Positions 33,950-45,507 are shown, numbered from the stretch's first letter. The stretch: 64,000 bases of DNA from Undaria pinnatifida (GCA_012845835.1 JABAKD010000005.1:3979155-4043154); one strand, 5' to 3'. The notes: generated by a model from the sequence alone, not told the origin. Made by a program: numbers and translations.

Positions 33950-34218
33950 TGTTAAGATACGGCCTCGAAAGGCCTGTAGGTATCCGAATTTAAGATCATT
34001 TCGATGGGTTTGGTATGATAAGGTTGGCGGTTTATATTCGGGGAAGTTAGGAATTAGATCGGAGGCACGCGCCTCCGATCTCAGAAGCTATCCCGGGCTC
34101 TGGTGGAAACGAATAAAGCTACATCTCTACGAAGGAACGAAAGTGAGTACTCTCCGAGGACCTGCTCAATTGGCAGACCTGCAGGGGGCACTCTGTGTCC
34201 CCCTCCTTTAATTTCACA
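33950..34218 (+). repeat. Right LTR of the miniature element
   Basis: 269 bases, TG...CA, followed directly by AAGG. It has the same hairpin as the left LTR. Differences from the left LTR include TTGG/TTCG, TTCG/TTGG, GCTTTGG/GCTCTGG, GACGAC/GAGGAC and TAAGT/TGTGT. Confidence 0.85.
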
Positions 34219-34454
34219 AAGGAGCATCATGGTAAAGACACAACAAGTGGTATATCTTCTAACGATAAAGATTAGTGTACGAATAAGTCCTCCGCATCGG
34301 TCAGAGACACTTGACTAACTAAAACTGGTGTCATCTCACGTCAGGGGCTTTGCGCTTTTTTTGGGGCAAAATATTTCTGGCCAGTGTTTGAGCTTCTGTA
34401 AGTGTGGAACTATCAGCTAGTATGATAGCGTTTACGGGTACGATGGTTGATTTT

Positions 34455-34570
34455 AGATCTAGCGCATAGAAACCTCGGTCGGGCTGCGCGAACGAATGCC
34501 TTCCAAGTCATATTTCGGGTGAGATATATTTACGTCCTCCTCATGCTGGGAGCTCAGAAACTTCTACTGA
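34455..34570 (-). repeat. Dispersed repeat D, copy
   Basis: On the minus strand: AAGTTTCTGAGCTCCCAGCA, TATCTCACCCGAAATATGAC, GGCATTCGTTCGCGCAG and CCCGACCGAGG, in family order. Confidence 0.6.
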
Positions 34571-34814
34571 ACCCATAGCCCGAAAGTGCTACCCTGATCG
34601 TAGCAGGCGCCAAAGCTCACAGCGTGGAACCGTGCGTAGCCGCGGCCAGGGATCCATGCATCGCCGCCTGCTTTTTGAGCGCCAGCGACGGCACCAGAGG
34701 TTTCCCGGCAGGTCAATTGGGGGGAAAACTTACTTGGACTTAGTGTGGAATATGTCTGCAGTAGTGAATTGGTGCCGTTCAGCACAGGACACCTGGACAA
34801 GAAACAGATAAATC

Positions 34815-34850
34815 ATTTTTCCCCATCTGCCGGAGGATAAAAAAAACGAA
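34815..34850 (-). mobile_element. LINE 5'-tip fragment
   Basis: On the minus strand TTTTATCCTCCGGCAGATGG and GGAAAAATG match the first bases of the LINE. Nothing of the element follows. Confidence 0.45.
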
Positions 34851-34859
34851 CAAAAAAAA

Positions 34860-36780
34860 CAGAAAGGGGGGCTGATGCTTACAGTATTACTACAAGAAAT
34901 CCGAGAGCCGATACATCGACGTTTGTTTATAACGTGCCCGCTCCCAAAAAAGATCCCAAGAGCCTGGATCAGCTTCTCGGATTCCTACTATTAGTCGTCC
35001 TGCACTGTACTCCACAACGAGTCATGGATGAAAATTGCAGACCACTTGTCCTCTATGCGCTCGATCGGTACTGCTGCCGTCACGACTCCCGTCAACATCC
35101 TGATGTGCAAGCCTATTGCTCCCTCAAAGCATTGCAGCTCCATAAATAAGCTAGACTACAGACTATGATACCCTGGTATGTGCACATGTAATTAGATCTG
35201 CATACGTACACCATGTGCTACAAGGTTCTCCTTCGGGACGCGGTTGCCTTGAAATCCGGGGGGTGGTGTTGTACGTTGGAAAGGGGGGACCGCAGGCGTC
35301 CTTATGTCATACCTGGTACCTGGTACGAAATAAGCTGTCACATACTTCGAAGTATAGACTATACATACCAGGTACAGGACATAAAATATTATAATCTCGA
35401 AAACTATACAAAGAACAAATGACTTTAATTATCGAAGGCTGTATTAAGAGCAACATATAGATAACTTATAATATTCTGTTTTCGTACTCTTCCCGATATT
35501 AAAGCCCCCGGGAGGAGAAAAACAAAACAAACCGCCTACCATACATATGATAAAGCAGTATAGTGGAAACTACAGTAATACATTTATAAAATAGATGTGA
35601 TCTTTTACTTAGCTCAAAATTCTCCACCTAAAGTATAAATGCCAATACTTACCATTATAGTGGACAAAAAATAAGACACCTCCCGATAAAAACTCACTCA
35701 TATAGTATATTACGAGTACCAACAACGCAGCTTGCAAAGATGAGTATTGACCTGAAATTCGTCAAACTCACGGCTGACGTCCTTGAAAATTAGTTACAAA
35801 ATAAATCTAGCTACCTACCGCGCAAGTGATCTGGCAAGAAACACCGACCAGCCCAAGCGAGTTAATAGTTTAGTGTCTACTACAGTAGACCAAAAGGCTA
35901 CGGCACGGGGGTCACTCATGATAATGATGCATTTTTTATGCAGTGGCTCGGGGCGAGTGACCCTCCTCTTCCTTTGCGGTCCTAAACACCCTCGAGCTGC
36001 TGTAATTTTGCGATATATAGACTATGTCTATATATGGATCCGCAATTGAATGGTACGATACGCTGCGCCAAAAAAGAACACCTGAATTATTTTTGTCCGT
36101 GTGGTACAGAGTCACTCGTGCGAGTGGCTCAAACCCGATAGTGAAAATGAGGATGCCTCCCCTGTACGGTATTCTTGGTCATCAGTACGAGTGCGTACGA
36201 ATTAGACACATACAGCAGTACAACGGTCTCCCGGTCGTTCGGTATCCGCGGCCTTGACGCCTCTCCTGCTAGTCGGCCCGAGTGTCGGCGCGAGCTTGCC
36301 ACGTCTACAAAAACAAAAGCAGAAGACTGCGCGCGAGTTTGTAAACCGCGCACAGTCGAATATAGATATACTTACAAATATTATCGATTTCCTGAGAGGC
36401 CGCCATCTTCTTCGCGTTTCACACAACCTTTTAAGACATTCTCCCCTCCGGACGGCTGAGCGGGCTCAGATGCCTCAAACAGCGCTTCTCAGATTTTGAT
36501 CTTATTTTTCAAAATTCGAGTTTAAAAGACCTTTTACGGGTGAAGTTGAAACTTTTGCTTCCCTGAAGTTTATTACTCCTGTTTTTTGGGAATACCACAT
36601 ACTACCTGGACACCGCCTCGTTTCGTTACTTGCGGAACCGCCGGCTTTTCTTCGATTTCTTCCTTCACGTTTCTTTGTACTTGCACGAAGCATTCATCAT
36701 ACCAGAGCCAAAGGTCCAAGCCAGATGATTTCAGCTTGGCACATAACATCGTTAGCTCAACTCCGCCCACCAGGGCACAG
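34860..36780. other. No gene recognised
   Basis: 34930-34985 has a protein-like VPAPKKDPKSLDQLLG frame that closes after a few codons and has no recognisable partner. 35300-35375 has three exact TACCTGGTA/TACCAGGTA motifs. 35715-35790 carries an inverted copy of the CAGCTGTGAG repeat. Inverted pairs GAGTCACTCGTGCGAGTGGC (36110-36130) and TATATAGACTATGTCTATAT (36014-36034) are present. Confidence 0.4.
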
Positions 36781-36784
36781 CAGC

Positions 36785-37045
36785 GCTAGCTCAGCAGCGC
36801 AGCGCCGTGCAGTGCCGTTCCCTGGTGTGCCCTGCCGTGCCGTGCGGTACTGTGCGATGCTGTGCGGTGTTGTGCGGTGTTGTGCCGTGGTAAGCGCTTT
36901 GCTGTACTTACTCTCACTTTGTTGAATCACAACGACAATGCACCCCCAGCTCAGCTCAGCCTACAGTTATATTTAGCTCACAGCAGCGCAGCGCCGTGCG
37001 GTGCCGTGCCTTGCCCTGCGGTGCGATGCTGTTTCATGCTGCGCT
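36785..37045 (+). repeat. GTGCGG/GTGCCG pentamer-like repeats
   Basis: Two clusters (36800-36895 and 36985-37040) are made of degenerate 5- and 10-base units such as GCCGTGCGGT and GCTGTGCGGT. Both are preceded by CAGCAGCGCAGCGCCGTGC, so a larger unit of about 190 bases is duplicated. Confidence 0.7.
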
Positions 37046-37717
37046 GCGCTTTCTTTCGAACATACGGTAGTATCAGGTATATGGTATGTACGTGTTTTTG
37101 TACTCGTCTTTTAGCTTTTTTCAAAGTTGATTGTCCTCTCTTGGTCCCTATGTTCCCCCCCCCCCCCGGCAAATTACACCCGCACTGCCGATCAGAATGT
37201 GACATCGCCAACAAGCACTCAGCACAGTGCACAGCACAGGGCAACTATTAATAGCTCTGCACAAGCAGCTCTTGGCATTATCAATTCGCTAGTCGCACCA
37301 AATCATGGGCCTCTTGTTTCCGCACCCTTCATATGCTTTAGTTGCATTCTTCCTTGTGCCAGCAAAGCGGACGACGTCAGCCGCCCGCGGAGCGGAGCCC
37401 TTGTACAGTTTTACAAAAACGTACATAATGTGCGTATCATTAGCCTACGCGCGGCATAGGGTTTAAAAAACCGGCCCCTTCCTCTGGGTGGTCTGGCCCA
37501 AGGACACGGCGTCCGCCAGGAAGCTGGTATTCTCGGCGACGAAGATAAGAACTAACACAACAGGAAATTGTGCTTTCTGGCTCGACCAGAATCAGGACGT
37601 TAGCCTAGCGCCGGATTTCAGGTTTCTTGCGACTGGGGGGCGGTGCTGAATTTACAGATACTCCTACCCAAGCGCTTTCCCACTCCTCCGTCAAATGACG
37701 AGCGCCGTTTAGCCTTA

Positions 37718-39066
37718 TCACACCCCGACGGAGATTGTGGTGATGCAGTTGGAACAAAGACCATCGCCAACAGAACCAGTTTTGACGTGCCTTTGGAGCT
37801 AGGAAGGCACTAGCATCCTGGAAGCTCTCAGGTCAGCGACGGAGGTGGCTATAGGAAGAGATAGTAACGTGGCCGGGGAGGATTCTGACCTTTGGAAGGG
37901 AGACCATCTGGTGTCGAAAAATAGTGACAAAATCTGCGACAAGGAGTGCGTGATAGCCGACGGGGACCATGTGGACCGTGTATGTACGCGGGACAAGGTC
38001 AATATCCTGCTAGAGCGGGGTTATGTAACGTGTGTCAATGGGAGGAAATGGGCTGAATCTCGCATCGTAGTTCGAGGCTATCGCCGCCAAGCAATGGTCA
38101 GCACAGCTGTCGTCGGCTTGGAGGGAGGGCGGAGCCAACAACACCAGGAGGACGGTTCACGTGGGGCGAGACCCGTGCATGCGAAGCAACTAGTAACGGG
38201 CGCTTGGAACCCTAGCCTTCGATTGGAGTCGGCCGCGTCTTTGACGCCTACGGATCGCCGTGTTTGGTCATACGACAGGTCACGTGGGGCGAGAGCCGCG
38301 CATGCGAAGCAACCAGTAACGGGCGCTTGAAACCGTAGGCTTCGATTGGAGTCGGCCGCGTCTTTGACCCCTTCGGATCGTGTGGTGGTCGTATGAGCAA
38401 ATACGGCGATCCAAAGGCGTCAAAGACGCGGCCGAAACCGGCGCTTGGAACCGTAGCCTTCGATTGGAGTCGGCCGCGTCTTTGACGCCTTCGGATCGCC
38501 GTGGTGGTCGTATGAGCAAACACGGTGATCCGAAGGCGTCAAAGACGCGGCCGACTCTAATCGAAGGCTAGGGTTCCAAGCGCCCGTTACTAGTTGCTTC
38601 GCATGCGCGGGTCTCGCCCTACATGAACCGTCCTCCAGGTGTCGTTGGCTCCGCCCTCCCTCGAAGCCGACGACAACTGTGCTGACCATTGCTTGGCGGG
38701 GATAGTCCGAATTACGATGCGGGATGCAGCCCATTTCCTCCCATTGACACACGTCACATAACCCCACTTTAGCAGGATCTTGACCTTGTCCCGCGTACAT
38801 ACACAGTCCACATGTTCCCCGTCGACTATCACGTACTCCGCAGGTTTTGTTACTATTTTTCGACATCAGGTGGTCCGCCTTCGAAGGGTAAAAATCCTCC
38901 ACGGCCAAGTCACTAACTCTTTCTATAGCCACCTCCGTCGCCGACCTGAGAATTTCCAGGATGCTAGTGCCTTCCTCGCTCCAAAAGCACGTCAAAACTG
39001 GAATGGTTTTGATGTTGATGGTCTTTCTTCCAAGTGCATCACCACGATCTCCGTCGGGGCGTGATG
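37718..39066. repeat. Giant inverted repeat, ~550-bp arms
   Basis: The left arm 37718-38275 recurs inverted at 38525-39066. Blocks CCCCGACGGAGATTGTGGTG, AGGAAGGCACTAGCATCCTG, GTGTGTCAATGGGAGGAAAT and CGAAGCAACTAGTAACGGGC each have complements at mirror positions. The ~250-base centre holds shorter copies of a GATTGGAGTCGGCCGCGTCT core in both directions (38225, 38345, inverse 38410, 38458, inverse 38545), so palindromes are nested. Both arms carry the same decayed coding sequence. Confidence 0.85.
37800..38330 (+). pseudogene. Unknown decayed coding sequence in the left arm
   Basis: The left arm reads GTSILEALRSATEVA, then by another frame GDHLVSKNSDKICDKECVIA, DGDHVDRVCTRDKVNILLER and GYVTCVNGRKWAESRIVVRG. 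The right arm, on the minus strand, gives the matching ILEILRSATEVAIE, EYVIVDGEHVDCVCTRDKVK and GYVTCVNGRKWAASRIVIR. Both are broken by stops or frameshifts at different places. The shared peptide suggests a once-real protein, probably of a transposable element, but I do not recognise it. Confidence 0.4.
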
Positions 39067-39069
39067 GGC

Positions 39070-40060
39070 AACTGTCGCCTCCCGTGGCAGCACTGCGACG
39101 AACTCCGACATGTACTCCGGAGGTAGTTCTGCGCGTAGCGGCATCCTCATTAGGACCAGGGCCATACCGCTCGGCCATTCCTCTCCATCAAAAGCTCCAT
39201 CGAGCAGATGATTGAAGATGATTTTCTCGAGATCGTCCTCAAAAGGAGTTTATCGCCATTTCGTCTGCCGGCAGCGGTCAAGCAAGAGACGGCAGCAGCA
39301 TCACCACAACAACAAAGTACTTTATAAGTGCCGGAATGAAACGATGGCACAGAAACAAACGATGGCATTATCAGGATCACGTATCGTCCGTCAACTATGT
39401 ACGTACATAATGCGTGACATATCCACTTATCACAACACACCTGAAATCGTAGGCACAGTATCATACCATGAAAGAATACATACATAGTCTGCTTGGGTGA
39501 TAGCATGCGAGCACCTTGTGAGACAACCATTGACAATACTACAGCAGCTGCTGTATATTCCTGAACAAACTGCTGCTGCAGTCAGCAGCAAGCAGAAGAC
39601 ACCAATAAGCACTGCAGCAGCAGAGCCATACCGTGCAGAAGGAGTAGGCAAGTAGTCGTAGGGCTGCATGCAGCAGGCAGCATGAGTGGACAGCAGCAAG
39701 CAGAAGAGGCACGGCGGCAGCGGCAGCAGCGGTGGTAAGGGTCGCCTGCTATTGATAACTGTCCATCCTAATGTACCACGCGGTAACAGGTATGGTATTA
39801 TATAAGCGCACAAATCCGGTAGACCCAAGAAGCCCTCTCCAAAGTTGACTTACACTATAACAACTCCTTGTTTCATGCATACTGAATTCCACAGATGTCT
39901 GGTTTTGTCCCCCTCAATGCGGATTATACAGTTTCCGTGCGCAGAACAAGGCTGAGCGTCTTAGTCCTGTTGACCCTGGCATTTGCAGGGGAGTCACCGA
40001 CCTGTATCCTTGACGAGGGTATACCCACCCCGTAACATGCGCGATCGAAGTATCACACGC
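39070..40060. other. No gene recognised; CAG-rich segment
   Basis: 39067-39240 continues coding-like sequence of the right arm on the minus strand (EEWPSGMALVLMRMPLRAEL, PPEYMSEFVAVLPRE) with no left-arm partner. 39540-39740 is dense in CAGCAG and GCTGCTG. No exon signals could be supported. Confidence 0.4.
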
Positions 40061-40550
40061 AGCTCGCAAAGCTGAGTTCTGATCAAATTATTTTTTGGTC
40101 GATCTCAAAGCTGAAGTGTATTCTTTCATAAAAAAAAAAAAGATCTTTAACAACGTCAGCTGTGAGTTCGACAAATTAGGGGCGATGGGTGGTACGGGTA
40201 AACAAGGACATCAAAAACAAGTGTATAAAAATGCAGCTGCTGCTCGGAGAAGGCTCCTCAGCTGTTCTTAGACGTATTTTTGAGTTTTTGCCGCGCTAGC
40301 GTGCGACGAGGATCACCCCTCGGCCCGAAACTCCCTCATCTTGCTCCCCGACCTCGACTGTGTCGGAGGAGGCCTCGGGCATGCTTGCACCGTGCCCAGG
40401 CTGCCGGCTGGCAGGGTGTGCTGTACTAGTTTTTTGCAAAATTGTTTCAAATACGTGACGCCAGCTGTGAGTTCGATCAGTCAAGCGGTCGATATTGAAT
40501 TCCAACAGTTAAGCGGTCTAGATTCAGCGTTGCAAGCTGCGTGATTCATG
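40060..40550. repeat. CAGCTGTGAG repeat copies around a GC-rich segment
   Basis: An inverted copy (40045-40075), a direct copy (40146-40185) and another direct copy (40448-40545, ending GTTGCAAGCTGCGTGATTC) bracket 40285-40440. The GC-rich middle resembles 55870-55930 (CTTGCTC-CCCGACTC-GGAGG-GGCCTCG), which also has a CAGCTGTGAG copy nearby. Together they may be one longer element. Confidence 0.45.
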
Positions 40551-42160
40551 ACAGTCTCGTAGCCACTACATACACAGGAGTACTCGCATACAGGGGAGGA
40601 GAGAGGAGAGAAAGGTCCATGTACATACGGTTGGACTGCTAAAAATGATGATACAGCAGCAGTGCGGTTGAGGTACGAGGTAGTTTGGCGATTACTGCTG
40701 ATGCTGTTGAAGTAGTCCTGCCATACTACCCGCCGGTACTCGTATGTATCTGGCATATGATACGACCATCATCGATTTCTCGTCCTCCCGAACGTTCCAT
40801 TGCTTTCTCCCCAATACATACAAACCCCCTCCACACTCGCTCCACCTCATACTTGCAATACTATGAACTGATTCAATACCGCACACCGTACTCCTTGGCG
40901 GTAATTTGTCGCTTCTACGGTCCCTCTTCGCTTCGGTTACTACCTGTCTTACGGGCATGCGCAGAGCCGCAGGCCGGCGTCAGCCCACCGCGGCGAAGTC
41001 CCCTCGTATTATCGGAGATAATATCAATACGTACATACAAGGTTCCCCTCCGGGAAGTGCATAGGGGAGTGGCGCAAGAACAAAATCAAAGCATCCAACA
41101 TCTGACCGCTTATGGGCAAATACGATGTACCTGGTGGCAGCGAAAACTATGTTCTTGTCCACAGCTCGAGTGGAGTGTGGGGAAGCGCCCTCCCGGGGAC
41201 GGTTCGCTCTCTCCCCGTCGTGGTGGAGAAACGTAAAGAAGTGCTATTCCCATCAGCACGTGTACAGCACGAGTAAGATGAGGACATTTTATCGACTCCT
41301 ACATTCAGTAACATTTGCGTGGTAAAACATAAATGGACGAAAGGTGGATTTTCAACCGGCAAACAAAAAAATCAGCAGGTGTTCCGTGCGCAGTCGTTTT
41401 ATCGTGGTTTTGTTTTTTCTTCGTTTCATACGTATCAGAATCAGCCATTTCGGAATAGGTCATCTTGCCTTGTTGAGCCAGATTTTGACCTCCACGACGA
41501 GTAATTCACGCCATGATGGGCAATCATCCCCCTTCACCACCTCGTCGCAGAAAGTGCACGGAATGAGGAACGGAGACGGAAGCCCTTTCTCACGGAGCAT
41601 CAGCGCATGTATCTACCGTCGTTTGCTTGTTAAGAGTAAAAACAAATCACGCTGCATTGTTTGATCGTTGTACGATTCGAAACTATCCCCTAGAGGAGAC
41701 GAATTTACTTTGCCTAGCGAAGTTCGAGTCCGAACCAACGCATCGGTTTGCTGCTATACGCATACTGCTCCACTGCTGTATATAACGCATAGCCACAGCA
41801 GCACCACACCACGTAGGGGTATGCCACACGCTCATGATGATGATGTTCCCTGCTGTTGCTTGTGCTGCTGGGCACGGTTGTAGCATTCTCTGTGATATCT
41901 GCATTTCCACTGTTGTTGTTGTCTACTCATGGTCGCGTGGGGGGGGAAGCACAAATCGATGATCGGAAATATAAAGAACCATTGATGCAAAAGTCTTAAA
42001 TGCAAACTGTCCTAATATTTTCTTCCAGAATGGCGATGCCGCCCACAGCAGCAGCAAAAGACAGGTGATCGATTACACATACGAAGCAGGCCCCAACAAT
42101 TTCAACTAGGCACAGCAGAACAGTGCAGATGGATGTGCCACACACGCACGGTGTTGCCTG
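40550..42160. other. No gene recognised
   Basis: Short CAGCAG/CTGCTG clusters lie at 40656, 41760-41890 and 42040-42060. The block TTACGGGCATGCGCAGAGCC...CCGCGGCGAAG at 40951-41000 recurs at 56690-56742. GTTCCCCTCCGGGAAG (41041) recurs in similar form at 42594. These are fragments of the repeat family annotated at 42160. Confidence 0.35.
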
Positions 42161-42620
42161 TTGGTGCTGCTGGGCGGCAGTTTTTTAACGGTGTGCTTTC
42201 TGCGTGTTGGCTGTGCTCATTATGGCTGTGTTCATGAGAGGGCTAAAAACAGACCGAATGTTTACCTCTGGGTCTGGTACGCGCGCATGTTGTGCACACA
42301 TTTTTGGGTTTGCATCAAAGGGATGCGTAACCCCAATCCCCGGGGGATGCAGAAACACCATCCCCGAGGATGTTGCGGAAACCCGGGGGTTTGCCTTATC
42401 CGTGCCCAAGGCCAAAAAAAATTAAAAGGCTTGCCACGCGCGACACACCGCACGGACCGCGCCCAAACCTCCGACAACGTGACTCCAACGGTCGAATTAT
42501 GCCCACCCCCCCTAACGTTTCGGATAAGGTGCGAGCACGAAGAGATGTGTCCAAAAAAAAAATGACGTTCACACGTATACCGGTACATACACAAGGTTCC
42601 CCTCCCGGAAGTCTGTAGGG
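42160..42620 (+). repeat. Dispersed repeat F, copy 1
   Basis: Blocks in order: GTGTTGCCTG-TGGTGCTGCTGGGCGGC, GAGGGCTAAAAACAGACCGAATGTTTACC, CCCCAATCCCCGGGGGATGC, TTGCCACGCGCGACACACCGCACGG split as shown, ACAACGTGACTCC, GAATTATGCCCACC and CGAGCACGAAGAGATGTG. Copies lie at 45085-45380 (later half) and 57120-57460. Confidence 0.6.
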
Positions 42621-42664
42621 AGTGACGCAAGGACACGTTATTTTCACTACCGGAAGCGATGACC

Positions 42665-43175
42665 ATTTGTTGTACATACAAAAAAACTTACCCCCCAAAA
42701 ATAGCCGGTACTTTCTTGGATGTACTTGTTCAGATACGACTCCTCCTTCAACTGCTTTTCTTCGCGTGTTACTGGCTCCATAGCCAGACGGTTAGAGATG
42801 TGGGAGTGGGTTTTGAGGAGCCGCATCTTCGACTCCTGGTCTAGTTCGTAGAACCGGAGTTTCCCCAAATCTCCCATATTTCTGCATATGCGGCTCATCA
42901 GGGTGGGCTAGTGTTAAGATACGGCCTCGAAAGGCCTTTAATTTTCCGAATTGAGATAATTTGGATGGGCTTCGTATGATAAGGTTGGCGTTTTATATTC
43001 GGGATAGACAGGAAATAGATCGGAGGCACGTGCCTCCGATCTCAGAAGCCATCCGGGGTTCTGGTGAAATCGAATAATGCTACGTCTCTGCGAAGGCTAA
43101 GAAAGAGAGTACTCTCCGAGGACCCGCTCAATTGGCAGACCTGCAGGGGACACTCTGTGTCCCCGCCCGATACTC
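42665..43175 (+). mobile_element. Second, diverged copy of the miniature LTR element (3' part)
   Basis: 42772-42908 matches the interior 33811-33946 (CTCCATAGCCAGACGGTTAG, GGAGCCGCATCTTCGACTC, CTCATCAGGGTGGGCTAG). An LTR follows from 42910 (TGTTAAGATACGGCC) to about 43175, diverged, with the LTR hairpin as a perfect palindrome (GATCGGAGGCACGTGCCTCC...). The tRNA-derived segment and left LTR are missing. The antisense open frame continues further here, to VTREEKQLKEESYLNKYIQE, so this copy keeps more of the ancestral interior. Confidence 0.75.
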
Positions 43176-43803
43176 TTAAATATTCAATAGCAGTACTTTT
43201 TACACTTTTTGGGTACTCGATAGACGTGCCCATGACCGCGATCTGTTATATGGTTATTGAGAAAGCACTCACTCTCAAAACACATTATTTTGGGACCGTT
43301 TGTAGGATAGTATGGATAATTCCGAGGAGAGGGCCACGCTTCGAACTCCAGCTATATACTTAGGGATCGCCAGGAAGCGGCACGTGTTGTTAGCGGGGTA
43401 TGACAGACCCACACCGATGGCGTGGGATGTGGCTTATAAATATAAATGCTGTAGAAAAGAATTAAAAGAGAACATATTGAGAACGAGGGAGCAAGAGAGG
43501 ACAATACATGACAGGCTAGCTATGACAAAATAAACTCGTCGCAGTAGGGAGAGGATACGGCACACGCACATGGCCCTGCCTGCTGCTGCTGCTGGGCGAC
43601 AGGGTGGTACACACGGCATCGTGCCTCCCGCATTTTGTTTGGAGTTTTGTCATCATCTGTGACGTAGGCAAGAAATCTCCGTAAAATTGAGGTACAAAAA
43701 AAAACTGCCTCTGTGGACCAAAATGTAAAGATTGGCTTGTATCTAATTACTATTCCAAAGGTCCCTGCATTTCCTTCCAAAGTTACGAGACCAATGAGCT
43801 GCT

Positions 43804-43962
43804 ATAAGGCTTAGTTTGGGTAGGCAACTGGTTAACCTTTTGCGAGTGGTCAAACGGACCAATACCCCAGTTCTTGCGAGTGGACAAACGGACTGACACC
43901 CCACTAAACTGGGGTATAAGTCCGCTTAGGTTAACCAATTGCCTACTCAACCTAAGCATTAT
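43804..43962. mobile_element. 159-bp MITE with 35-bp terminal inverted repeats
   Basis: ATAAGGCTTAGTTTGGGTAG plus 15 bases at the left pairs with the right end (inverted ATAATGCTTAGGTTGAGTAG...) with about four mismatches. Internal ACCCCAGTT/AACTGGGGT also pair. Left-half copies only, with GGTTAACCTTTTGCAAGTGG and CAAACGGACT, occur at 48146, 48431 and 48556. Confidence 0.75.
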
Positions 43963-43979
43963 AACAGCCGTGAGCTAGA

Positions 43980-45003
43980 GCACACCCTCGAAACCGCAGC
44001 ACAGCAGAAATATGCGGTATGTTGGAGTGACAGATGACAGGCTCCGACAAAATTAACTCGCCGCAGCATAGTGAGGACTCACCAAGCGCACATACATGAC
44101 GTATCCTACGACTGCTGCCGTGCGGCAGGGTTGTGCACGTAGCATTGTGCTGTCCTCATGTTGTCTGGTGCCTGTCATCTGTGGTGTGGGCAAAATCTAC
44201 GACACAAAACATTACCCCTGGTATGTACGTAAAAATGCTGCCTCTGTGGACTTAAATGTAGGGATGGCTTGGTATACAAATTATTATCAAAAAGTTCTTA
44301 TAATACCGCCCAAATTGGCGCGATCTATGGACATGCTACAACATAGCACACGCAGCCGCAGCACAGCAGAAATATGGGGTATGGTGGGGTGACAAATTGC
44401 ACGCTCCGATCGAAGCAATCACCAACTACAGCAGCCACACGCGCATAGAGTTGCAGGTTGCTGCTGCTAGGGGGCTGGATTGCTGCTGGGCGGCAGGATC
44501 GTAGCACACTCACGCAGCGGCAGCACATAGCATACATATGCGGTATGGTGGAGTGACAGATGACAGGCTCCGACAAAAGCGACTCGCCGCAGCATAACGA
44601 GGACTCGCCACGCGCACGTACATGATGTATCCTACTACTGCTGCTGTGCGGCAGGGTTGTACACGTAGCGCTGTGCTGTCCTCATATTGTCTGGTGCCTG
44701 TCATCTGTGGTGTGGGCAAAATCGCCGACACAAAACATGTAGACGTGAATTAAAGGATGGGCTGGTATATAAATTACTATAAAAAAATTACTATATTACC
44801 GTCCAAATTGGCGCGATCTATGGACATGCCATGGACATGCGCGTCGCAGCCGCAGCACACAGCAGAAATATGGGGTATGGTGGGGTGACAAATGGCACGC
44901 TCCGATCAAAGCAATCACCTACTACAACAGCAGTCACACGTGCATAGAGTTGCAGGCTGCTGCTGCTAGGGGGCTGGACTGCTGCTGGGCGGCAGGATCG
45001 TAG
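43980..45003 (+). repeat. ~520-bp tandem duplication
   Basis: Unit 1 (about 43998-44515) and unit 2 (about 44516-45003) share CAGATGACAGGCTCCGACAA, TACATGACGTATCCTACGAC, TTGTCTGGTGCCTGTCATCT, AATTGGCGCGATCTATGGAC, GGTATGGTGGGGTGACAAAT and GCTGCTGCTAGGGGGCTGGA. Each unit is internally twofold (two GGTATGGTGGxGTGACA halves). A looser relative precedes it at 43500-43790. Confidence 0.8.
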
Positions 45004-45084
45004 CGTGGTGCTCTGTGCAAAAATAGGGAAACGTACGTGTACTCTCTACGAGCAGAAAACCCCGGTGTACATCCAAATCTTACG

Positions 45085-45380
45085 TGGGTACACGGGGATA
45101 GGGGATGCGGTACCCCAATCCCCGGGGGGATGCGGAAACCCAATCCACGGGGGGATGTGGAAACATCATCCCCGGGGATGTTGCGGAAACCCGGCGATTT
45201 GCCTTAAAGTGTGCTCAAGGCCAAAAAAGTTTAAAAGGCTTGCCACGTGCGACACACCGCACGGATCGCGCCCAAATCTCCGGCAACGTGACCCCATCGG
45301 TCGAGTTGTGCCCACCCCATCCGACGTTTCGGACAAAGGTGCAAGCACGAAAAGATGTGCCCGAAGAAAAAAAAATGTCA
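45085..45380 (+). repeat. Dispersed repeat F, copy 2
   Basis: The CCCCAATCCCCGGGGGGATG motif is triplicated (45114, 45137, 45163), then TTTAAAAGGCTTGCCACGTG, CACACCGCACGGATCGCGCC, CGGCAACGTGACCCC, GAGTTGTGCCCACCCC and GTGCAAGCACGAAAAGATGT follow as at 42420-42545. Confidence 0.65.
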
Positions 45381-45507
45381 ATACCAGATATGATACGACG
45401 ACAAGCTATTTTTTTATTATCATAATACTACCATCATCTCATCAGGACTGAGGCTGATGACAAGGGATAGAACGAAAGGTAGGGGAATCTCACAGGAGAC
45501 AGGACTG

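Larger units (their letters stand above)
33477..34218 (+). mobile_element. Miniature LTR retrotransposon (TRIM-type), complete
   Basis: Two direct repeats of 269 bases (33477-33745 and 33950-34218) start TGTTAAGATACGG and end TTTCACA, the TG...CA form of LTRs. They differ at about six positions. AAGG lies immediately outside both ends (33473-33476 and 34219-34222), a 4-bp target duplication. Two bases after the left LTR comes TGGCGTCGACGGCAGGAC, a primer-binding site complementary to a tRNA 3' end with CCA. A G-rich AGGGTGGGCTAG precedes the right LTR. The 204-base interior cannot code for retroviral-type proteins, so movement would depend on another element. Confidence 0.85.
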
